Shown: positions 42,416-54,163 of the stretch, piece by piece | How the letters are laid out: every line of letters begins with the position of its first letter | Numbering within the stretch: the stretch's first letter is position 1 | Assembly (NCBI GenBank): GCA_000733355.1 | Contig: JNVV01000027.1 | Location: forward strand, 432,996-496,995 | Reading direction: 5' to 3' | Length of the DNA: 64,000 nucleotides | DNA from: Falciphora oryzae | Lineage: Eukaryota; Ascomycota; Sordariomycetes; Magnaporthales; Magnaporthaceae | Notes under the pieces: generated by a model | Seen by the model: only the letters and a program-made list of their open reading frames with translations | The model's database searches: none | Told to the model about the DNA's origin: nothing | Position numbers and translations under genes: made by a program

Positions 42416-45400
42416 CCCCGGAGCAAAGTCGTGCCCCGGGGTCGGCAAAGCTCCAACAGCTCCCACAAATGCGGATAAAAGTACAAGAGACGTATTCAAC
42501 ATACATTACAGCGATAGTCAATGGTACAAAATTGTTCGACGCATTGGTAGACGAGGGTTGTAAGTGTTACGCAGCTATAAGTGAGGAAGCCGCAGCCGAA
42601 TCTGAGCTGCCGGTATACCGCATCCAACCCAGGAGGTTGAAAGAGGCTACGACGGGGAAAAAGGAGGTTATCCGCGAGATCACAACCTTCACCCTCGAAA
42701 CGGGAGCCGGTATTGAGGAAAGGGTATACGCATATGTGGTGCCGGGCCTTACACAACCCCTAATACTAGGGAAGCCATGGCTTATACGCCATCAAGCCGC
42801 TTCGGTACCGCATATGTCCAAAATTTGGATCGGTACCACGCGTTCCTAGGTGCGGCATCTGCTGCCCGAGGAGCGCCTGAGGAGGAAAAAGGCCAACGCC
42901 AACGTGGCCGAAGTTCTGGTGGCAACCTTTCGCCGTTATTACGAAACAATAGCTACGACAAACGGGGAACCCGCTGCTTGGAACGCTATTTTCGCAGCAT
43001 CTATGGCGGATGTCGAGAGGGCCTTGGAGAAAAAGGTCCCTAAAACGGAAGCTTAATTGCGGAAGCTAATCCCGCCGGAGTTCCATGACCTCCTTCCGCT
43101 ATTCCTAAAAAAGGAGGCCGAAAAGCTAAACCCATACAAGCCCGGCATCGACCACGAGATTAAGATCAAGAAGGACGCTAATGGGATGGAGTATCCCCTT
43201 CCCTGGGGACCGCTTTACAGCATGTCGAGGGAGGAACTCCTAATGTTGAAGAAAACCCTAAGGGACCTCCTGGACCGGGGGTTTATTAAAGCTAGCAGTT
43301 CGCCAGCGGGAGCCCCCATCCTGTTCGTGCGGAAACCGGGAGGAGGGCTGCGCTTTTGCTGCGACTATCGGGGATTAAACGCCATCTCGGAAGCAGACCG
43401 ATACCCCCTTCCACTAATTCCGGACACTCTCCGCAGCCTGGCAGGCGCCGAGTGGCTTACCAAAGTGGACGTGGTGGCGGCTTTCCACAAAATCAGGATT
43501 AAGGAGGGCCACGAATACAAAACCGCGTTCCGCACGAGGTACGGGTTATTCGAATGGACCGTCACTCCATTCGGGCTTTCCGGAGCCCCAGCGACGTTCC
43601 AACGCTATGTGAACACTATACTCAAAGACTTCCTGGACGAGTTTTGCTCCGCCTACCTGGACGATATCGTCGTTTATTCGCGCGGGAGTCGGCGGGACCA
43701 TCTCGAAAAAGTGCGGAAGGTCCTGGAGCGCTTAAAAGCACATGGACTCCATTTGGACCCCGATAAGTCTCAATTCGCGGTGAAAAAGATCAAATACTTT
43801 GGGTTTATCGTTAAAGCAGGCGTGGGCGTAAGCCCCGACCCTGAGAAAGTGGAAACCATCCAACGGTGGGAGGCCCCCAAATCGACAAAGGGAGTCCGGA
43901 GCTACCTGGGATTCCTCAATTTTTATCGGATGTTTATTCCCGGGTTCTCTAAAGCGGCGGCACCCCTAACCGCTCTTACAGGGAAAGGCACCCCTTTTAC
44001 ATGGACGGAAAAGCATCAAGCGGCATTCGATCATTTAAAGCACCTGTTCTTATCCGCAGGGGTATTAACGGAATGGGACCCCGATGCCCCAACATTCTTA
44101 GAGACAGATTGTAGCGGGTTCGCTTTGGGAGGAGCGCTATTGCAAAAGAGGAACGGAACGAAGCGGCCAATGGGATTCCATTCCCGCAAACTAGAAAGCG
44201 CCGAAAGAAATTACCCAGTCCACGACAAGGAGATGTTGGCAATCGTCGACAGCTTAAAACACTAGGACGCGGAACTCCGCAGCTGCAATAGCTTTACCAT
44301 CCTTACGGATCACCGGAACCTAAAGTATTTCATAAAGGTCCAGCGCCTATCGGAAAGACAAGCTCGTTAGGCAGAGGACCTGTCAAAGTACAACTTCAAA
44401 CTTTGGTATCGCCCCGGCAAGGAAAATGTGGTCGCCGACGCACTCTCAAAAAGGGAACAAAACGCCCCAAGTGCGGACGAGAAATACGAAGCTAGGGAAA
44501 TGCAGCTGCTCCCCGAAAACACCCTCACGTGGATTCGAAGAATCCAGATCCTAAGCAACGGACCGGCCACACAGGAGGGGGAGGACCACGGAGTACCGGA
44601 TGATATCCGTTGGCTCGAAAACCCGAAGTTGCAACAACAGTGGGAAAAAACAATAACGCAGGACAGCCTCTACCAATCAGTATACCGCTCGGTTAAGCTC
44701 GGAAAACGGACGTTAGATCCTAGTTTGAACTTGAAGGTTCAAAGAGCGGAATGCCGCATCGATAACGAGGGCAGACTACGGTTCAGGGATAAGCTATGGG
44801 TTCCGGGAGCACCCTTCGCAACGGAGGCCGCAGTCGCAGCGGCGGGAGGGGAAAACGACCCGAGGAACGAGCTCAGGGGAAAGCTTATCCAAAAAGTCCA
44901 CGACGCGTGCACTATTGGCCATCCGGGTCAAGACGGCACCCTTTACGCGGTGGCCAGGGACTTTTATTGGCCCCTGATGCACAGGAGCGTAAAACGCTTC
45001 GTCCGCAACTGTGACGTCTGCGGCCGCTCTAAGATCTGGAGGGACCTCAAGCAAGGCTTATTGCAACCTCTCCCCGTACCGGACCGATTCCACAGGCACC
45101 TACAAATGGACTTTATGACCGACCTCCCTCTGGCGAACGGAAACACCTCCTTATGGGTGATAACCGACCGCCTATCAAAGGAAGTAATCCTTAAAGCTAT
45201 GCCGTCGATAAAGGCAGAGGCCTGCGCGGACCGCTTTACGACAAGCTTCGTCCGCTATCACGGTTAGCCCTCCTCGATAGTCTCTAATAAAGGCACTAAC
45301 TGGACAAGCGAGTTCTAGCAGCAGCTGTGCAAACGGCTAAAAATTAAGCAGCTTCTAAGCACAGCTTACCACCCCCAAACAGATGGGGGTACCGAAAGAT

Positions 45401-46812
45401 TAAACCAGGAGGTGCAAGCCGCTTTAAAAGCCTACATCCACTATGCTCAAACCGATTGGGACCAATGGCTTCCCGCAATCCAGCTCGCGCTCAACTCACG
45501 CCCGCATTCCACTATTGGCACTTCCCCCTTCTTTGCCAACCACGGCTACGAACCGCCCTCAGTTATCGCCCTAGCGGAGACGGATCCCAAACCGACCGCA
45601 ACGTCTCCTGCGGCCAAAGCTAAAGCATATGTGGAAAAGCTGGCTCAAATTACGGATATGTACCAAACGGCGATGGCAGCGGCGGCGCAACAGGCGGAAC
45701 GGTTCGCGAACCAGAAAAGGCGCCCCGCAGAGCAGTACCGTCCTGGCGACAAAATGTGGCTAGATTTAACCAATTTCCAGTCCAAGCGTCCGAAGAAAAA
45801 GCTGGACTGGTTGCGGGCCAAAGTGACGGTAACCAAAGTGATCGGCCCCAACGTGGTAAAGGTGGAAGGCCTACCTACAGGTGCGCACAACCGGTTTAAT
45901 GTGGACAAAATCAGGAAAGCCAGCTCAAATCCGGTTCCAAAACAACAGGTAGCGGACCCTCAGCCCCCAGCGGTAATAGTGGAAGGCGATAAGCAGTGGG
46001 TGGTAAAGGAAATCGACGCGGCCAGAACGGTGAGAGTCGGAAGAGGGAAGCAGAGGCAGGTCCGCGTTTGGTGGGAGGGACACATGGATCCTACGTGGGA
46101 ACCGCTAAAAAGCGTGTCGGATTTGGAAGCGCTGGATCGTTTCGAAGCAAAGCACGGCGATGCGCGGATTAATAATGGGAGCTACGTTAAGCAAGCGGAA
46201 CCGCAAATGGAAAAAAGTAAAGAGGTTCCTAAACGGAAACGCGGGAAACCACGGAAAAACAACGCCGAACCTAAAGTGGGAATCCAACTCTCGAACGTCG
46301 GAAAAAGTTCAACCCAACAGCCCTCAGCTCCAAGCAATAACGACGAGAACGAAGCTTATCCCGCACAAACAACGAAGGGCTTTCAATCGAAACCTTCGAA
46401 GTCAATTTCATTCTCATCCTCATCCCCATCCTTATCCTCATCTTCATCCTCATCACCATCCCCCTCTTCCTCCTCCTCACTCCCATCGTCGCCCTCCTCA
46501 CTCTCACTAGTGTCATCCTCACTTTGGGAATCCGCCAATTCGATAGGCCGGTCGGGGCGCGAGCCGGCGGCAGGTGCACGAACTACAGCCTCGGAAACCG
46601 GAGCCACCGACTGGGCTCCCCGGAACTGGGGGCGAGGAGTGTCGGCGATATCGATCCGCACTCCAAAAGCGGCTAGAGAAGGGCGAGGAAAGGCGGATCC
46701 CAGCTCGACAGAAGGGGACCGAGCAGCAGCCTGCGCGCGCCGGACACGAACAGGCGGAAGGGGCGGCGGCGGAACCATGGACCGAACAAAGGCCTCTCGA
46801 GCCGAGTTGTAG
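42412..46812 (+). pseudogene. Element 2 pol: protease, RT, RNase H, integrase, chromodomain
   Basis: One frame throughout, in the -1 phase relative to gag. Order: protease (DALVDEGCKCYAAIS), RT with an intact YLDD box (43654-43665), RNase H (LETDCSGFALGGALL), the H-C zinc-binding part of integrase (HPGQDGTLY...CDVCGRS), the integrase core (MDFMTDLPL...HPQTDGGTERL) and a chromodomain (VRVWWEGHMDPTWEP). Stops fall at 42847, 43054, 44263, 44368, 45265 and 45316. At least the last four replace tryptophans by TGG to TAG, a CpA to TpA change on the other strand. The Ser-rich tail after about 46380 may only be the shadow of the antisense ORF. Confidence 0.85.
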
Positions 46813-46934
46813 GGAGGACCGAGAGCAGGCGGAGGCAGCTGGGTGGACGCGGATGCCGACGGGAGAGGCAGGGGAGGTCCCACGTCAAGACGGCGGCGAC
46901 GGGAAGGCGAGGTCTGGAGGTTGAGGCGCGCCAT
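46383..46934 (-). CDS. Antisense ORF in the 3' part of element 2, 183 aa
   Basis: Open frame opposite the 3' end of pol. It starts MARLNLQTSPSRRRRLDVG, has a Pro/Ala-rich middle and a strongly acidic C-terminus (EEGDDGSEEEEEG, DEDEDEDKDG). It lies between the chromodomain and the 3' LTR, where some chromoviruses have extra genes. The frame reaches towards the N gap, so the true start may be further right. It may code, or it may only be the complement of the Ser-rich tail of pol. Confidence 0.4.
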   Translation of the reverse strand: MARLNLQTSPSRRRRLDVGPPLPLPSASASTQLPPPALGPPYNSAREAFVRSMVPPPPLPPVRVRRAQAAARSPSVELGSAFPRPSLAAFGVRIDIADTPRPQFRGAQSVAPVSEAVVRAPAAGSRPDRPIELADSQSEDDTSESEEGDDGSEEEEEGDGDEDEDEDKDGDEDENEIDFEGFD

Positions 46935-46972
46935 CTCAGGGCTGGCGAGCGTGCGCTTCCCGAGGGTCGGAG

Positions 46973-47553
46973 NNNNNNNNNNNNNNNNNNNNNNNNNNNN
47001 NNNNNNNNNNNNNNNNNNNNNNNNNNNNNNNNNNNNNNNNNNNNNNNNNNNNNNNNNNNNNNNNNNNNNNNNNNNNNNNNNNNNNNNNNNNNNNNNNNNN
47101 NNNNNNNNNNNNNNNNNNNNNNNNNNNNNNNNNNNNNNNNNNNNNNNNNNNNNNNNNNNNNNNNNNNNNNNNNNNNNNNNNNNNNNNNNNNNNNNNNNNN
47201 NNNNNNNNNNNNNNNNNNNNNNNNNNNNNNNNNNNNNNNNNNNNNNNNNNNNNNNNNNNNNNNNNNNNNNNNNNNNNNNNNNNNNNNNNNNNNNNNNNNN
47301 NNNNNNNNNNNNNNNNNNNNNNNNNNNNNNNNNNNNNNNNNNNNNNNNNNNNNNNNNNNNNNNNNNNNNNNNNNNNNNNNNNNNNNNNNNNNNNNNNNNN
47401 NNNNNNNNNNNNNNNNNNNNNNNNNNNNNNNNNNNNNNNNNNNNNNNNNNNNNNNNNNNNNNNNNNNNNNNNNNNNNNNNNNNNNNNNNNNNNNNNNNNN
47501 NNNNNNNNNNNNNNNNNNNNNNNNNNNNNNNNNNNNNNNNNNNNNNNNNNNNN
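46973..47553. other. Assembly gap (581 N)
   Basis: All bases are N. Frames drawn across it are not evidence of coding. It falls in the 3' region of element 2. Confidence 0.98.
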
Positions 47554-47971
47554 ATGTCGGCGGCGGCAAGCGGAAGATCGGGCGGGAAGAGCTTGGAGCA
47601 CTGGAGGGCGCTGAAGTAGTAGTGAAGTTAGCGGAGGTCGCGGAGGAAGCAGGACGGGACGCGCCCGCGCCTCTGGGAACGCGGGCCTGGGAAATGCTTA
47701 CGGGAACGACGGGATCTGGCGCGACGGATTGAAGCGCATACTGGGAAGAGGTTAGCGAGGGCAGGGCAGAGGGAGGGGAGGCTATCACGAACCGGAGGCG
47801 GAAGTAGAGGTGCGGTTGGTGTTGTGGTGAAGGAAAGGAAGTAGGGAAGTTGGGTTGAGGGCCGAGGTAAGGGAAAGGGTAGGCAGAATTGGGTGCTGAG
47901 CCCTGATTGGGCAGGAGGGGGCGAGTGGGTCCGTGCGGGATCCCCTCCCAAAAGGGAAGGAGGGGGCGAGT

Positions 47972-48181
47972 TGTTAGAGGGCTGGATCCCATTGGCTCAG
48001 CCACGGGCTCGTGCCCGAGGCCTGCGCCTTTGGGTCCGCGCCACAACGCTCGGGCCCCCGAGCTGTATATAGCGGATTCCGCGCGTGGCCCTGCGGAGCA
48101 GGCCACCCTCCCCTTTACCCCTCGTAGTTCGTTAATACAACCAAGTCCCTACAAGCGCGCCAACGTTGTAGGACCCTTACA
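47972..48181 (+). repeat. 3' LTR of element 2 (210 bp)
   Basis: Identical to the 5' LTR; followed by the GATAA duplication and then the continuing integrase of element 1. Confidence 0.93.
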
Positions 48182-48186
48182 GATAA

Positions 48187-49045
48187 ACCGAAAGGTTTAA
48201 TTAAAGTTTGGAAGCCTATTTTAGGTTTTTCGTAAATTACGAAATAATTAATTGGGTCGAGTTGTTATTTACGGCGGAATTTGCTTATAATAATATATTT
48301 TCGGCAAGTACCTCCATTACTCCCTTTTTCGCCAATTACGGGTACTACCTAGCTTTTAATAATCCCCCTTTCCTAAAACGAGTACGCAATCTAGCAAGCC
48401 AATTTTACCGGCATTGGATGACCCAGGTGCACGAAGAAGCCAAATAACACCTCGAAAAAGCCCGGGAACGAATGAAGTATTAGGCCGATAAAAAAAAAAG
48501 CCTTTCGCCGGTTTTTACCGAAGGATAGTTCGTTATATTAAACGCCCGGCATATAAAAACCCGTCGCCCCGCTAAAAAATTCGATGCTAAAATGCTCGGG
48601 CTTTTCCGGATCCTTAAGGTTATTTTTTTTACGGCGGTACGACTGGCCCTGCCTAAAATATGGAAAATTCATAACGTTTTCCACGTGTCCTTTATCGAAC
48701 CCTACCGTTTTAGCATTTAGGTACGACCTGACCCTGACTAGGTATTGCGGGAGGCCTTTTCGGTTATAAGAGATTTCGTTGTAGAAAAAGTTATAGATTT
48801 TATGGATATAGGCGGGAAAGTTCGTTACTTTGTTTAGTGGGAGGATTATTTACGTAAAAAGGATTGGACGTGGGAACTTTGGGAGCATTTCGATACCGAC
48901 GGATTTAAGCAGCACGTTATTGCTTTTTATCGGTTTAACCCCGATAAGCTTAGGGACCCCCGCGTGCCATAAGATATAGGTACGGCCGCATCCTTTAAGC
49001 GGGTTTCGGAAGGTTTCGAAACGCGCTTTAGGAAGAGGAGGATAG
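48187..49045 (+). pseudogene. Element 1 integrase end and chromodomain remnant
   Basis: Continues the frame cut at 40536: TERFN...FTAEFAYNNIFSAST, the C-terminal integrase domain, then the chromodomain blocks FVVEKVIDFMD and WEDYLRKKDWTWELWEHF. Internal TAG/TAA stops are frequent. Confidence 0.75.
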
Positions 49046-49340
49046 TGTCATACGGAAAAACCCGTGGACCTAATTAGTCGGCATTACGAGTCGGCTTTAC
49101 GGAAGGTCGAAAACCCGCATAGGCGGTTAACGGCCTTAAGGCTAAGCGGTAAAGGTCGGAAGGCAGTGTGAATTATGTATTCGATATTTCGCACGGATTA
49201 CAAAGGGTTTATATAAACCCTGCCATCTCCTATGTCCTTCACGAAAGATTCCTTCCTCCTCAAGCATTTCTTGAGCCCATAAAAAGATTATCTGCAATCT
49301 AGAAATTCTTTCTCCAAGCCGTTTTTGACCCTTTGTTACA
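49046..49340 (+). repeat. 3' LTR of element 1 (295 bp)
   Basis: Pair of 34692-34986, with transition-only differences. Followed by CTAAG (49341-49345). Confidence 0.9.
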
Positions 49341-49660
49341 CTAAGGCTTTCGATTTTGCAATGGCCATTCCTGCACCTCCGGTCGCGCTTGCGCCCGCGG
49401 CTGCCAACGCCGCTATCGATTAATTCCTCAACCCGTTCGATAATAACTTCGATTTCGAAAACGCCGATTTTGCGCTTGCTCCGTCGGATAAAAAAAAAAG
49501 GCGGCCATTAAAATCGTCAAGCCTGCTATTGGTAGCAAAACGGTTTTTACACCGGGTCCGCGCGGTAAAAAAGGCGCCCTACGCGTTATCCCTTGCTTAG
49601 GTTGCCTAAAGTCCGCTTTCGCCGGCAAAATAAAGGAAGGCGATAGTTATCGGAACACAA

Positions 49661-49876
49661 TGTCACGATCAGGAAGCGTAGGCTTCGCAGCCAGGTGCAA
49701 TTAATGCTATGGACTAAAGACTCTTCTATAGGGAGGAAACAGGGAAGAAAGGCGCGGCGCGCCGAAGGCGCGATACGGTAAAAAAAGCGGTGCGGCGTCT
49801 CATCGCACAAGCCATTTCGTAACGCGTGCTCACGTGGATGCCTACGGCGTGCGGTGAACTGCCCTGGGGCGTCACA
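49661..49876 (-). repeat. 3' LTR of element 3 (216 bp)
   Basis: Differs from 55379-55594 at eight positions by eye, all G/A on the plus strand. The left copy mostly has the A. Confidence 0.88.
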
Positions 49877-49922
49877 CTACCCCTTCTCAAGCCCAAGTAT
49901 CGCGTACGCGGTGCTCGAAGCT

Positions 49923-50204
49923 TTATCTATGTCGTGTTGGCCTCTTTTTTGTTACTCCCGCATATTCTGCCACGTTGTTATTATCCCGATCCTTCGGATG
50001 CACGTCCTCTGCTGCCGCTCTAATCCAATCTTGCAAGTTAACCGGCGGTCCTGCGGCCTTTGGGTATGTTAAATGGAACGTTTCCAACGCGGTAGCAGCG
50101 TTTTTAAAATTCTTTGCCAAATACCATTCGTCGTTAAAATCGCATCCTTTCCAACTAACCTGGTATTGCAACTTCTTTGCTTTACCGGTAACCCGGGATA
50201 CCAA
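49923..50204 (-). pseudogene. Element 3 chromodomain remnant
   Basis: MVSRVTGKAKKLQYQVSWKG followed by DEWYLAKNFKNAATALETFH, a chromodomain at the C-terminal end of pol. Chromodomains of this type direct integration to heterochromatin. Confidence 0.7.
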
Positions 50205-53200
50205 TACCCTATCGACTTCCCATTTTAGCTCGCCGTTAATATCCTTTAGGGGCTCCGGCTTTTAATGCTATTACGGCAACGGGTCGTTCGGAAACTTACG
50301 AAATCGATTTGCGTGGAAAAGATTCGAGCCCTTATATCCTGGTAGCACCTCGAGAACGAAACTATGGCCTCGTTTTTCTAACACCTTCCATAAGCCAACG
50401 TACTAAAAGTTTAAACGGGTTGTAAGCGCTGCAGTTATAAAACCCTTTTTCCGAACAAATACCGAATCGCCAACCTTAAAATCTACCGGGCGTCGCTTTT
50501 TGTTAGCCTAAATTTCTTAAGCTTTTTGCGCGGCCAATGCGTTGTTATAAGCCAGATCCTACACGGCTTTAATTTAATTTACCAGCTTTAAAGCTTTTTG
50601 CTATTGTTCGTTTTCAACGTCAATTGGAAACAGTTTTTAAAATAGCGGATTCCAAAATTCGCAGCCTAACAGGACCTTTAAAGGGGCCATGCCTAAAAAC
50701 GAGTGCTATACGGCGTTATAGGCAAAGTCGAAGGCGGGAAGGTGTACGCTCCACTACTTTTAATATTTGTCCACGTAAAACCGTAACTGTTAATCCAGTT
50801 CAGCATTAGTAATTTCAATTGCGCCTTAAGTTTGCGGATAAAAGGCGCTGCCGTAACGGTACTTCGTGCCTGTAAATTTGTTAAACTTGGCGAAGAACTT
50901 AAAAATAAAAGGACCTGCGTTATCTAACAGCCAAACGGAAAAGCAACCCAAAATACGGTATAACTACCGGTAGTACCGTATCGCGAAGACCTCGGCGGTA
51001 TCGGTCTTATAGCCTGAAAGCGTGCATTTAATTCTGCTAAATTTACAAACGAAAACCCAAACGTAATCGTAACCGTGGTCGTCCTTCGGCATATTTTTGC
51101 CATCGATAGCGATTTGTTCCCAAACGATTTTAAGGACGGGCAATGGATGCAACAAACCAAATGTTTTGTTATACTTGGACTTATTGCGGTAACATTCGTA
51201 GCAATTGTTAACATATCAGCGAACGTCCTTATTTATACCTTTCCAAAAATAATCCCTTTTAAAAAAGCGGATAGTTTTGTTTTAACCGCCGTAAGCGAAA
51301 ATCGGGGGGGCGTAGGCTTCGCGGATAAACGCGGTGCGAAAAACAATCTTTCCGTTTATCGTTAAAAGCGGTACCATAAATCGGCCTTTTTAATAACCCA
51401 AACCTTACCAAATGTTTTCAAATCGCATAAATTTAGCGAGGTCGGTTCCGTAAATGTTTTAAATCGTTAAGGTAATTGCTTAAATTTAAGCCGGAACAGT
51501 TTTGGGCATTTTTAAAGCTGGACCTAAAACTTTTTTAAAGGGAACGAGCGTAAAGAAACGCTCCTTTGCCTTTCGAGCTTTAACCGTAAGCGATTCGACC
51601 GTTTTCCGGGATAAGGCATTGGTAACAACATTCTCCTAGCCTTGGCGGTATTAAAACCAGTAGTCAAAATTAGCGAAATACGTACTCCACCTTACTTAGC
51701 GGACACCAAGCTTTTATTTGGTTATAAAATAAACGAAAGCTTAATAATCCGTAACGATAGTAATTTTTAATCCCTACAATTTAATTTCGAAATGCTCGAA
51801 CGTTTAAATAACGGCGAAAAGTTCTCGATTTTGGATCGGGTACGTTCGTTTAGTTAAAAATATAGTTTTATTAAAATAACCCACTGGTTTCCAAATCCCG
51901 TTTTTTTATTATTGCTAAACAACTCCTTTTATAGCGTTGCGTAACGCGTCGGCTTTAACTCGTATCGAAAATCCCGGGGTAAAAAACGCTAAAACCGGGG
52001 CTTCGGTAACCAGCTTCTTCATTTTCTCAAAAGCGCCCTTTTATTCAGGCCCCATTTCGAAGGTGGCGTCTTTTTTAAAGAAACGTGTTAAAGGTTCGGC
52101 ACCGTCGCTCGCGTGGTGACAAAATACTCGCACGTAGTTGCACAATCCGAAAAAGGATTTAACCGCAAACTTGTTAGTAAAGTCTTTAAACTTCCAGTTG
52201 GTAATAGCGGCTATTTTGGTAGGGTCTATCCGGACGCCTTAGCCGACTTCGATAACTAGACCCAAGTACTCCAATATCGTGGTATTAAACCGGCTTTTTT
52301 TAATATCTTTTTAAAAGTGGGCTTGGTTTAACCGGTAAATAACCTTTTCAACATAAACCTAATACGTAGCCTCGTTAAACTTTTCCAAATAGATTAGGAC
52401 GTCGTTAACGTACGCGCTCGCGAAAACGTTTAGGAGCTCGTTCAGTTGGGCGTTAATAAACGCCTGCCACCAAACTGGGCCGACCTTAAGTCCGAAAGGG
52501 AGAACTTTCCACTAAAATGTCCTTTAACGTATCCGGAAAGCCGTTAAATACCGTAACTTTACCAATATTAACAATCGGTTAAACGCGCGAATAATGTCGA
52601 CCTTAAACAGTCTTTTAGCTTTGCCACATTTGAAAATCGTGCCGTTAACGTCAGGTACTAAGACGAAGCGGGATTTAAAAAACTTATTTACCCAGCGATA
52701 GTTTTAACAAAAACGCCGTTCGTTCGAATATAGCTTCGGAACGAAAAGGTTTAAAGCAGGTCTATCGGCCATACAAAGCTTAATAAAACCAAAAGCGAAA
52801 AGTTCGTCGGTAATTTATTTTTCGAATAAAAGCATCGAAAAAGGTGTCCGGTAGGTAGGCGGCGATCCTTTTAAAGGTTTTTCCAGCTCGAAAACCACGT
52901 CGTACCCAGGTCGATTCGGTAAAAGCTTAGTGGAAGCTTTTTTAGAAAAAAACCCTTTTAAATAAACAATTTCCGGGGGAATCAAGCTTCGGACGAACTT
53001 AACATACTTATAGTCCTCGTCAACGGGAAAAGGAATCGGCTGGCCAAAAAAGGTTCGCTAAAGTTTAACCGAAATTGCCTGGATCCTAACGGTAGATTCG
53101 GGGCTTTCGAAAGGAATTAGGGCGTTCGGAAAAGGCAAAAACTTCCACCTTTTTTAGCGGGGGTCGTTTTTAATCTAGGTTTAAAAAGCTTAAATTTCCG

Positions 53201-54163
53201 TCAGCGGGGGGAGGGAAAAGGTTACCGACTTAGGGTGCGATCGAAATTGCCGTTGCCATTCCGGGTTGGTAAAAATAGCCTAAATTTAGTACAACTAACG
53301 TTCCTTTTTAATTTACTAATCCATTAAGCGATTTCGCCGTTAGGTATTACGTTAGGCTACGGCGTTAAAGCGACCGTTAGACGGGAAAATGGTAATAGCC
53401 GGGGAAAACTTGGTATTATTAGGTAGGGCGTCGGGCCAAATAATCTCCCGCTTCGATAAGCGGAAAAAAAGGTTTTTTTTTACTAGCCAAAGCAATCCTA
53501 TAAAAATATCGTAACCAATATTTGCGATCTAAAACTCTTAATCAACAAAACGGCAGCCGTTTATCTCGAAAGTAGCGATAAAGATGTAAGTTACATTTGT
53601 TACTAGAAAATCACGGAAATCGGAAAAGGCAATAGGTTAAAACAACCGTTTAACCTCGGTTCCAAAATGCTTTTTAGCAAAAGCGGCTACTTTATAACTA
53701 ATAAAGAGGTAAGTTGTAGCTCTAATGTTACAAAGTGCTTTAAAATCGATTCCAAAACCGCTGCGTTAAAATTGCGCTTTAAAAAGGAAAAAAGGTTAAT
53801 TTTTATTACCAATCCTAACTACATTAAGCATTTGGACCGCTAAGGAAACTTCCGGCGGTTTATTTAATTTTTCAACTCGCATACCAAACACGATAAAATC
53901 AACTCGCTAATGCTCAAGTCGCTTTCCTCGTTAAACAATGCTCCTTTTGCTTTAAAGCGGCGGAAAATTGCAGCGATTTTTTTCTTTTCCTAGCAGTTTC
54001 GAACTAAATGACCTTATCCGCCGCAAGCGTAGCAAACGCCGTTCGTTTTTGGCGTAGCCAACTCGGTATCTCTTTTAAGGGCCTTATCCTTAAACACGTC
54101 GGGAATACGGAATTTGCGCCCACGGTATTCGCAACGTTTGTTATTCTTTTCCGGGGTTTTTGC

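Larger units (their letters stand above)
40537..48181 (+). mobile_element. Element 2: recently inserted Ty3/gypsy chromovirus inside element 1
   Basis: 210-bp LTRs at 40537-40746 and 47972-48181 are identical base for base. They begin TG, end CA and are flanked by perfect GATAA duplications (40532-40536 and 48182-48186). The element interrupts the integrase of element 1 after HPQTDG, and the host frame resumes at 48187 (TERFN). It is GC-rich against AT-rich surroundings. Gag (40796-42415), pol (-1 frame) and a chromodomain are present. A purine tract AAAAGGGAAGGAGGGGGCGAG precedes the 3' LTR. A 581-base N gap lies in its 3' part. Seven in-frame stops, one in gag and six in pol, make it non-autonomous as written. 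Confidence 0.93.
34692..49340 (+). mobile_element. Element 1: Ty3/gypsy chromovirus, RIP-damaged, interrupted by element 2
   Basis: 295-bp LTRs at 34692-34986 and 49046-49340, both TG...CA, flanked by perfect 5-bp duplications CTAAG (34687-34691 and 49341-49345). Without element 2 it is about 7.0 kb. Domains in order: gag zinc knuckle CWRCGREGHYTLEC (37420-37461); aspartic protease with LLDGGSDTKVI (about 37800); reverse transcriptase with YLNN at 38866-38877, where active elements have YLDD; RNase H (EVNASNFAFG); integrase (40216-40536, continuing at 48187); and a chromodomain (WEDYLRKKDWTWE near 48840). A purine tract (AGGAAGAGGAGGATAG) precedes the 3' LTR. Many stops make it non-functional. 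Confidence 0.9.

Noticed and set aside
46673..48106. Minus-strand ORFs of 200-477 codons across the N gap
   Set aside because: Their apparent openness depends on the 581 N bases.
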